From the NCBI GenBank assembly GCA_937891475.1, contig CALATC010000118.1:1-18496 (forward strand): a DNA stretch of 18,496 nucleotides, written 5' to 3'. Shown here one piece after another: positions 13,650 through 18,496 of this stretch (positions are counted from its first letter, which is position 1; every line of letters begins with the position of its first letter). This stretch comes from an uncultured Granulicatella sp. (lineage in GTDB: Bacteria; Bacillota; Bacilli; Lactobacillales; Aerococcaceae). The notes beneath the pieces are model-generated. The model was not told the origin of the DNA. It worked only from the letters and a program-made list of their open reading frames with translations, and did not search any database. The translations under genes were made by a program, and so were the position numbers.

Positions 13650-14681
13650 TTATTTTAGATGATTTTCAACAGCTACTTTATCATAAAAAGCTTGCCATTG
13701 TTGGAGTACATTTTCTTTAGAGTAGAATTGTTCTCCTTTTTTAGATTTTTCGCAAGCTTCTTGATAGAAAGCCTTATCTTCTTGTAATTGACGTAAAATT
13801 TCTTGGAATTGTACTTGAGAATTTCCTTTTAAGTAATAATCAAACAAAATAGGGCGATATTCTCTTAAATCTCTTAATAATAATGGGATATTTGCATTCA
13901 TGGATTCTAAAATCGTCATAGGGAATAATTCTTCGAATGAAAGTTGTAGCATTACATCTCCCATATTAAAGAACTCATTCATACGATTTCGTTCAACAAG
14001 CCCTAAGAAATGAACATTACTTGGTAATTCATCCATATGTTCCATAATTTCTTTTCGACCTTCAGAAATACCTTTAAATGCAAAATCACCTGCCCATACA
14101 AATTGGATATCTGGCATTTTTTTCGCTAAATCAATAAATTCTAAAACACCTTTTCTCATTTGTAATTGTCCTGCAGAGACAACGGTAAATTTATCTGGAT
14201 CTAATCCAAAAGATTCTCGTAGAGTGGCTTTTGAACGATCCGTAATTTTATAAAAAGTATCACGTGATACAAAGTTTGGAATGTAAGTGATTCTTTCTTT
14301 TGGAATTCCATAATGTTCTAAATCTTCAATAAAACGTGGATTAACGGTTACTAAATAATCTGCTTGTTTATAAAATTGAAGAACATATTTATAAAATAAT
14401 TCTTTAATCGGACGAGGTAAGGAAATACTTTTTTCTAAAGTTTCCGGTAAAAAGTGAACAGAAGCAATCATTGGACGGTTTTGTCTTGTGATAACAGATT
14501 TAATTAAAAAATCTGGATTAATCGTATGAATATGAGTAATATCATATGTTTTTAATTGATTCACTACGACTTGATAGTCTTTTAGACCTTCTGTTACGAG
14601 ATTAATTTGTTCTTCTGTAGCAGATAGAACACCTTGTCCTTTTACACTATCTGCTCGTGTAAGCATATTGATCGTTAACAT
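13650..14681 (-). CDS. GT4-family glycosyltransferase, probably glycolipid-type (LafB/BgsA-like)
   Basis: Seen: 343 residues from ATG 14681, chosen because AAAGGAG (14693-14687) is just upstream. An earlier in-frame start at 14702 lacks a site. The N-terminus INMLTRADSVKGQGVLSA (4-21) resembles the KxxGQG loop of Gram-positive diglycosyl-diacylglycerol synthases. Residues 50-80 carry the HIHTINPDF...SVHFLP acceptor-side region. The GT-B second domain begins near SAGQLQMRKG (169-178), and the EX7E donor motif is E251...E259. Known relatives build glycolipid anchors of lipoteichoic acid. The exact sugar and acceptor are inferred. It forms an operon with the VTT membrane gene. Confidence 0.82.
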   Translation of the reverse strand: MLTINMLTRADSVKGQGVLSATEEQINLVTEGLKDYQVVVNQLKTYDITHIHTINPDFLIKSVITRQNRPMIASVHFLPETLEKSISLPRPIKELFYKYVLQFYKQADYLVTVNPRFIEDLEHYGIPKERITYIPNFVSRDTFYKITDRSKATLRESFGLDPDKFTVVSAGQLQMRKGVLEFIDLAKKMPDIQFVWAGDFAFKGISEGRKEIMEHMDELPSNVHFLGLVERNRMNEFFNMGDVMLQLSFEELFPMTILESMNANIPLLLRDLREYRPILFDYYLKGNSQVQFQEILRQLQEDKAFYQEACEKSKKGEQFYSKENVLQQWQAFYDKVAVENHLK

Positions 14682-14713
14682 ATTGACTCCTTTAAGAAAC
14701 AATTTCGTTTACT

Positions 14714-14742
14714 ATTCTACCATGAAATTAACAATTTGGAAA
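14714..14742 (-). promoter_or_regulatory. Promoter of the glycosyltransferase/VTT operon
   Basis: On the minus strand TTTCCA (14742-14737), a 17-bp spacer and TAGAAT (14719-14714) preceded by TGG, an extended -10. It diverges from the plus-strand promoter at 14799-14827. Confidence 0.6.
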
Positions 14743-14798
14743 ATAGCTATTGAAATCTTAAAAAAGTTTTGATATTTAAAAATTTTAACGATAACTTT

Positions 14799-14827
14799 TT
14801 GCCTTATAGGTAATTTTTTTGTATACT
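14799..14827 (+). promoter_or_regulatory. Promoter of the small unknown gene
   Basis: TTGCCT (14799-14804), 17-bp spacer, TATACT (14822-14827). The predicted start, near 14834, lies downstream of the ATG at 14830 and so rules that codon out, favouring ATG 14857. Confidence 0.65.
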
Positions 14828-14856
14828 AGATGAAGAGAAATCAAGAGAGGTTATTC

Positions 14857-15192
14857 ATGAAGCGTCAAAAAAATAAAACTAAAGGTAAAGCATCTAAAAA
14901 TTCAAAAGAAGCAATGACATTAGTGGATTGTTATTATATCCCAACAGCAATTGCAGAACATTTTTGCCTATTACGTGAGCACTGTGCGACAGAAGTAGAA
15001 CAAACTTTATTACAGCACTTTGCAAAAGTTCAAAGAGAACAACGGGAAGACATTGGTGAAGTAATTGTTGCATATGATGAAGCTGGTACATGTCATGGCG
15101 AGATTAGTTTAAGTCCAACTGAAATATCAAAGTTAGAAAAAGAAATTTCAGCCGAGAGATTAGATAAATATTTAGAAATTTATTTCAAATAA
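14857..15192 (+). CDS. Small cytoplasmic protein of unknown function (111 residues)
   Basis: Seen: ATG 14857 is 6 nt after GAGAGG (14845-14850). The upstream in-frame ATG 14830 lies before the likely transcription start. Residues 1-18 are Lys-rich and look disordered. The remainder (about 19-111) mixes helices and a short strand region (EVIVAYDEAGTCHGEISLS), with a helical acidic C-terminus ending LDKYLEIYFK. Three Cys residues occur, without a metal-site pattern. There is no signal peptide or membrane segment. It is monocistronic, with a promoter and a terminator of its own. I do not recognise the family. Confidence 0.8.
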   Translation: MKRQKNKTKGKASKNSKEAMTLVDCYYIPTAIAEHFCLLREHCATEVEQTLLQHFAKVQREQREDIGEVIVAYDEAGTCHGEISLSPTEISKLEKEISAERLDKYLEIYFK

Positions 15193-15228
15193 GATATTTT
15201 AAATAATGGATAAAGTATAATCTTTAAC

Positions 15229-15260
15229 AACTCCTGTTGGAATTCCATCAGGAGTTTTTC
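15229..15260 (+). terminator. Terminator after the small unknown gene
   Basis: AACTCCTG (15229-15236) pairs with CAGGAGTT (15249-15256). TGG/CCA extend the stem inward past one T-T mismatch around an AATT loop. A T-rich tail follows. Confidence 0.88.
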
Positions 15261-15278
15261 TTTATGGAGACGTGGAAT

Positions 15279-15307
15279 TTGCCTCAACACTTTGAGCTTG
15301 ATATCAT
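15279..15307 (+). promoter_or_regulatory. Promoter of the alcohol dehydrogenase-uvrC operon
   Basis: TTGCCT (15279-15284), 17-bp spacer, TATCAT (15302-15307) with extended TG at 15299-15300. The -35 is identical to that at 14799. The leader to ATG 15331 is under 20 nt. Confidence 0.65.
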
Positions 15308-15330
15308 TAAATAGAAAGGTAGGAGATACT

Positions 15331-16509
15331 ATGGAATTAGGAATTCGTAATTTTACATTTAGAAACCCAACAAAAATTTTATTTGGAAAAGATCGTATTA
15401 AGGATATTGATGGAGAAATTCCAAAAGATGCAAAAGTATTAATTCTATATGGAGGAGGTTCTGTTAAACGGAATGGAGCCTTTGACCGTGCTGTTCAAGC
15501 ATTAGGGAATCGTGAATGGGATGAGTTTGGAGGAATTGAAGCGAACCCGACATACGAAACATTAATCAAAGCTGTTGCACGTGTAAAAGAAGAAGGTTTT
15601 ACTTATTTACTAGCAATTGGTGGTGGTTCTGTCATTGATGGAACAAAGTTTGTAGCTGCAGCAAGTGTTTTTGATGGAAATCCATTGGATATGTTTAGAG
15701 GTGGATTTGGAAAAGGTCTTCCTGTTACAAAAGCTGTTCCATTTGGAACGATTTTAACATTACCTGCTACTGCATCTGAAATGAATAGTGGTGCGGTGAT
15801 TACCTTTGTAGCATTAAAAGCAAAAGTAAGTTTTAGACCGAATGTAACATTCCCTCAGTTTTCAGTACTAGAACCTGAATTAACGTATACATTACCAAAA
15901 CGCCAATTAGTGAATGGTGTATTAGATACCTTTATTCATACAATGGAAAATTATTTAACCTACCCTGTAGATGCAAAATTACAAGATCGTTATGCAGAAG
16001 GGATATTACAAACATTAATTGAAATTGCACCAACAGTTATTGATGAGGATAATCACGACTTTGCTGCAAGAGCGAACTTTATGTGGTGTGCAACAAATGC
16101 ATTAAATGGAACCATTTCTGCAGGAGTACCGACAGACTGGGCAACGCATGCATTAGGACATGAAATTACATTAAATCATGGAATCGACCATGGACGTACA
16201 TTATCAATTGTATTACCAGCTATGATGAAAGTCCGTAAAGAACAAAAATGGGACAAATTGATTCAATATGGAAAACGAGTTTGGGATTTATCAGGATCAC
16301 CTGAAGAAATCGTCAATGGAGCCATTGAAAAAACAGAAGAATTCTTCGCATCATTAGGTGCACCAATTCGATTCAAAGATGTTTCATTAGATGAAACAGT
16401 GATTGAGGCATTAGTAGAAGGATTAGGACGTCACGAGAAAATTCATTTATCAGAGCATCATAATTTAGAATTAGAAGATGCAAGAATTATTTATCAAACT
16501 GCATTATAG
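15331..16509 (+). CDS. Iron-containing (type III) alcohol dehydrogenase, butanol-dehydrogenase/YqhD-like
   Basis: Seen: 392 residues from ATG 15331, with AGGAG at 15321-15325. A TTG 39 nt upstream precedes the predicted transcription start and is rejected. The nucleotide-binding domain carries GGGSVKRNG (41-49) and GGGSVIDGTKF (97-107). Metal ligands by family alignment are Asp199, His203, His273 and His287, within DTFIHTMEN and THALGHEITLNHGIDHGRTLS. The sequence is closest to the BDH/YqhD branch, which reduces aldehydes with NAD(P)H using Fe2+ or Zn2+. Inferred role: fermentative alcohol formation or aldehyde detoxification in the cytoplasm. It lies 20 nt upstream of uvrC with no terminator between, so the two are probably co-transcribed. 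Confidence 0.92.
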   Translation: MELGIRNFTFRNPTKILFGKDRIKDIDGEIPKDAKVLILYGGGSVKRNGAFDRAVQALGNREWDEFGGIEANPTYETLIKAVARVKEEGFTYLLAIGGGSVIDGTKFVAAASVFDGNPLDMFRGGFGKGLPVTKAVPFGTILTLPATASEMNSGAVITFVALKAKVSFRPNVTFPQFSVLEPELTYTLPKRQLVNGVLDTFIHTMENYLTYPVDAKLQDRYAEGILQTLIEIAPTVIDEDNHDFAARANFMWCATNALNGTISAGVPTDWATHALGHEITLNHGIDHGRTLSIVLPAMMKVRKEQKWDKLIQYGKRVWDLSGSPEEIVNGAIEKTEEFFASLGAPIRFKDVSLDETVIEALVEGLGRHEKIHLSEHHNLELEDARIIYQTAL

Positions 16510-16529
16510 AATGGGAAGGGAGCGAAAAG

Positions 16530-18302
16530 ATGGCAAGTGAATTAATTGAAGAAAAGTTAAAACAATTGCCTGATTTACCAGGATGTTACTTGATGAAAAA
16601 TCAAGAAGATGAAATTATTTATATTGGTAAAGCAAAAAACTTAAAAAATCGAGTTCGCTCCTATTTCCGTGGAGCTCATAATACTAAAACTGAAAAATTA
16701 GTGAGTGAAATTCATCATTTTGAATTTATTGTTACAAAAACTAATAAAGAATCATTATTATTAGAGATTAATTTAATTAAGAAATACCAACCTTATTACA
16801 ATATTAAATTAAAACAAGGAACGATGTATCCTTATTTAAAAATTACAAATGAGAAAGATCCTCAACTAGTGATAACAAGTAATGTAGAAAAAGATGGGGG
16901 CATGTATTTTGGACCTTATCCGAATGTTTATGCGGCAACAGAAACACAACAGCTCATTCAAAAAATTTATCCATTAAGAAAATGTGGGAAAAATGAAACA
17001 CGGGCTTGTTTTTATTATCATTTAGGGCAATGTATTGGCTGTTGTGACCATGAAGTTTCACCAGAAATTTATCAACAACAAAAGAAAAAAATTCAACGGT
17101 TTCTTGAAGGCGATGTAAAAGAAATTAAGCAAGATTTGCAAAAGAAAATGGATGAAGCTTCAGAGCAATTAGAATTTGAACGAGCCATTGATTATCGAAA
17201 TCAAATTCAATATATCGAAACAACCGTAGAAAAACAGCATATTATGTCTCAAGACTTCACAAATCGGGATGTATTCTCATTCTATATGGATAGAGGTTGG
17301 ATTTCTATTCAAGTCTTTTTACTTAGACAGTCCACAATTATCAAGAGAGAAGCAGCATTATTCCCGATTTATAATTCGGCTGAAGAGGAATTAACATCTT
17401 TTATCGTACAATTTTATCAAGAACAAAATCATATTTTGCCAAAAGAGATATTAGTACCAGCAGAAATTGATAAGGAATTATTAGCTGAAGTATTAGAAGT
17501 CAAAGTATTAACCCCTCAAAGAGGACCGAAAAAGAGAATGCTTGATTTAGCGACACAAAATAGTGAAGTAGCTTTACTTGAGAAATTCAAGATTGATGAG
17601 AATAGTCAGCAAAAAACATTAGGTGCGGTAGAACAATTACGACAAGCACTTGATTTAAGTCGATTAAGCGTGATTGAATCATTCGACCACTCGAATATTC
17701 AAGGGACAAATCCTGTATCAGCAATGGTCGTTTATCGAGATGGAAAACCAGAGAAGAAGAGTTATCGAAAATTCAATATTAAGACCGTACAAGGGAGTCA
17801 TGAATTTTTAACGACTCAAGAAGTTGTTAGAAGACGATATTCCAGATTATTAAAAGAACAGAAACCTTTACCGGATTTAATTTTGATGGATGGTGGAAAA
17901 GTTCAGATGAGAGCTGCGATGGAAGTGTTAGAAGATGAACTCGGTTTATACATTCCGATTGCTGGAATGGTAAAGGATGAGAAACATAAAACAGCTCATT
18001 TACTGTATGGCGAAGATTATGAACAAATTGAATTAGATCCAACGAGCCAAGCATTCCATTTATTACAACGAATTCAAGAGGAAGTCCATCGATATGCGAT
18101 TACATTCCATCGTCAAGTACGAAGTAAAAATGCTTTTTCTTCGATTCTTGATGACATTGAAGGAGTTGGACCAAAAACTCGAACGAAATTGTTACAGCAT
18201 TTTAAAACGATGAAGGGAATCCAGGAGGCAACAGTCGAGGAGATTCAAAAACTAGGAATTTCTGAGAAAGTGGCAAAGAGAATCAAAGAATCAGTGAGAT
18301 AA
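16530..18302 (+). CDS. uvrC: Excinuclease ABC subunit C
   Basis: Seen: 590 residues, full length. The N-terminal GIY-YIG nuclease is visible as LPGCYLMK (16-23) and IIYIGKAKNLKNRVRSYF (29-46), with Arg41 and Glu79 as expected catalytic residues. A Cys group (152, 160, 168, 171/172) fits the [4Fe-4S] cluster described for UvrC. A UVR (UvrB-binding) segment lies at about 200-235. The RNase H-like nuclease follows, with Asp387 (SFDHSNIQG) and Asp454 (LMDGGKVQ). Tandem helix-hairpin-helix motifs occupy about 543-590 (DDIEGVGPKTRTKLL). Known: it makes both incisions in nucleotide excision repair with UvrB. RBS AAGGGAG lies at 16515-16521. Its 3' end leads straight into the structured element at 18329. 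Confidence 0.97.
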   Translation: MASELIEEKLKQLPDLPGCYLMKNQEDEIIYIGKAKNLKNRVRSYFRGAHNTKTEKLVSEIHHFEFIVTKTNKESLLLEINLIKKYQPYYNIKLKQGTMYPYLKITNEKDPQLVITSNVEKDGGMYFGPYPNVYAATETQQLIQKIYPLRKCGKNETRACFYYHLGQCIGCCDHEVSPEIYQQQKKKIQRFLEGDVKEIKQDLQKKMDEASEQLEFERAIDYRNQIQYIETTVEKQHIMSQDFTNRDVFSFYMDRGWISIQVFLLRQSTIIKREAALFPIYNSAEEELTSFIVQFYQEQNHILPKEILVPAEIDKELLAEVLEVKVLTPQRGPKKRMLDLATQNSEVALLEKFKIDENSQQKTLGAVEQLRQALDLSRLSVIESFDHSNIQGTNPVSAMVVYRDGKPEKKSYRKFNIKTVQGSHEFLTTQEVVRRRYSRLLKEQKPLPDLILMDGGKVQMRAAMEVLEDELGLYIPIAGMVKDEKHKTAHLLYGEDYEQIELDPTSQAFHLLQRIQEEVHRYAITFHRQVRSKNAFSSILDDIEGVGPKTRTKLLQHFKTMKGIQEATVEEIQKLGISEKVAKRIKESVR

Positions 18303-18328
18303 TTTCATTGGGATTTCTCTAGGGGTTG

Positions 18329-18400
18329 TGAGGCCCGCCAGCAGCCTCCTTTGGAGTCTCATGGCTAACATTTGAGGCTAGGGTCTCAAATATTGCCTTA
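18329..18400 (+). ncRNA. Structured RNA element, copy downstream of uvrC
   Basis: Seen: outer stem TGAGGC (18329-18334)/GCCTTA (18395-18400), P3 GCCA (18337-18340)/TGGC (18362-18365), linker GCAG, hairpin CTCC-TTT-GGAG (18346-18356), TCTC, A, then TAA and a second hairpin ATTTGAG (18370-18376)/CTCAAAT (18385-18391). The order and spacing match the galT-side copy, with compensatory changes in P3 (GGCA/TGCC there) and in the second hairpin (TTCGAG/CTCGAA there). It is followed immediately by two terminators. It may be a 3' element of uvrC, a free RNA, or the leader of a gene beyond the window. Confidence 0.6.
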
Positions 18401-18430
18401 AAAGCTTCCTGATGTCAGGAAGCTTTTATT
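18400..18430 (+). terminator. First terminator after uvrC
   Basis: A 12-bp perfect stem with AAAAGCTTCCTG (18400-18411), ATGT loop and CAGGAAGCTTTT (18416-18427), followed by a short T-rich tail. Its first base abuts the outer stem of the RNA element. Confidence 0.8.
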
Positions 18431-18444
18431 TCAGGTTGTTCGAC

Positions 18445-18482
18445 AAATCCTGTTGGTGAGAAATCACCGACAGGATTTTTTA
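18445..18482 (+). terminator. Second terminator after uvrC
   Basis: A 14-bp stem pairs 18446-18459 with 18464-18477 (one G-T wobble), capped by a GAAA tetraloop and followed by TTTT. It is a very strong intrinsic terminator. Confidence 0.92.
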
Positions 18483-18496
18483 TATGCAAAAAAGAG

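Noticed and set aside
15292..15330. Upstream TTG start for the alcohol dehydrogenase
   Set aside because: It precedes the predicted transcription start and has no ribosome binding site, while ATG 15331 has AGGAG five bases upstream.
5979..18450. Shared TTCGACAAA at about 5979-5987 and 18439-18447 as a possible attachment-site repeat
   Set aside because: The match is only nine bases, the flanks differ, and no integrase or mobile genes lie between the copies.

Overview
The window is low-GC Firmicutes DNA, most likely from a Lactobacillales organism. A Granulicatella/Carnobacteriaceae-type genome is my guess from gene content and style, not something the sequence proves. Supporting signs are AT-rich codons, strong AGGAGG-type ribosome binding sites, extended -10 promoters (TGnTATAAT), many U-tailed hairpin terminators, a class-2-type galT, a Bacillus-type guaC and an HAD-ftsY gene pair. 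No rRNA, tRNA, CRISPR array or intact insertion sequence is visible.

Layout. (1) 1-3150 looks accessory. A tightly coupled pair encodes a divergent alanyl-tRNA-synthetase-like protein and an atypical FlaA1/CapD-like SDR. It is followed by a zeta-toxin-type kinase overlapping a 53-residue protein, closed by a strong terminator. (2) 3190-4993 is a two-gene ABC exporter. (3) 4994-5404 is a gene-poor, hairpin-rich stretch before a GNAT acetyltransferase. (4) 6082-8046 holds an HAD phosphatase overlapping ftsY. (5) 8061-8290 holds two tandem homologous structured RNA elements. (6) 8347-11042 holds guaC and a DacA-type D,D-carboxypeptidase, each with its own promoter and terminator. (7) 11056-11339 is a dense cluster of structured elements at the 3' end of the minus-strand galT. 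(8) 12830-14742 on the minus strand carries galT (with a cre-like site) and, upstream, a glycosyltransferase plus VTT-family membrane protein operon. (9) 14799-18302 on the plus strand carries a small unknown protein, an iron-dependent alcohol dehydrogenase and uvrC. (10) 18329-18481 holds another structured RNA element and two tandem terminators.

The most interesting signal is an apparent family of structured RNA elements at 8061, 8188, 11339-11198 (minus) and 18329. A degraded copy lies near 11089-11057 (minus) and a doubtful one at 11113-11189. They share a closing stem, an inner GTAGCA/TGCTAC-type stem in three of them, a GGAC-(P3)-NYAG-hairpin-CTC-W-(P3')-TAA core, and base changes that preserve pairing (GGCA/TGCC versus GCCA/TGGC; TTCGAG/CTCGAA versus TTTGAG/CTCAAA). 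Each clear copy sits directly downstream of a gene in the sense orientation. Three have a -10-like hexamer 7-9 nt before the first paired base, so they could be small RNA genes, 3'-UTR terminators or non-autonomous repeats. I do not recognise the family.

The second highlight is the AlaRS-like/SDR pair. The synthetase-like protein keeps the overall AlaRS catalytic and tRNA-recognition layout but has lost hallmark active-site residues and has no editing or C-Ala domain. The adjacent SDR has lost the usual catalytic Tyr.
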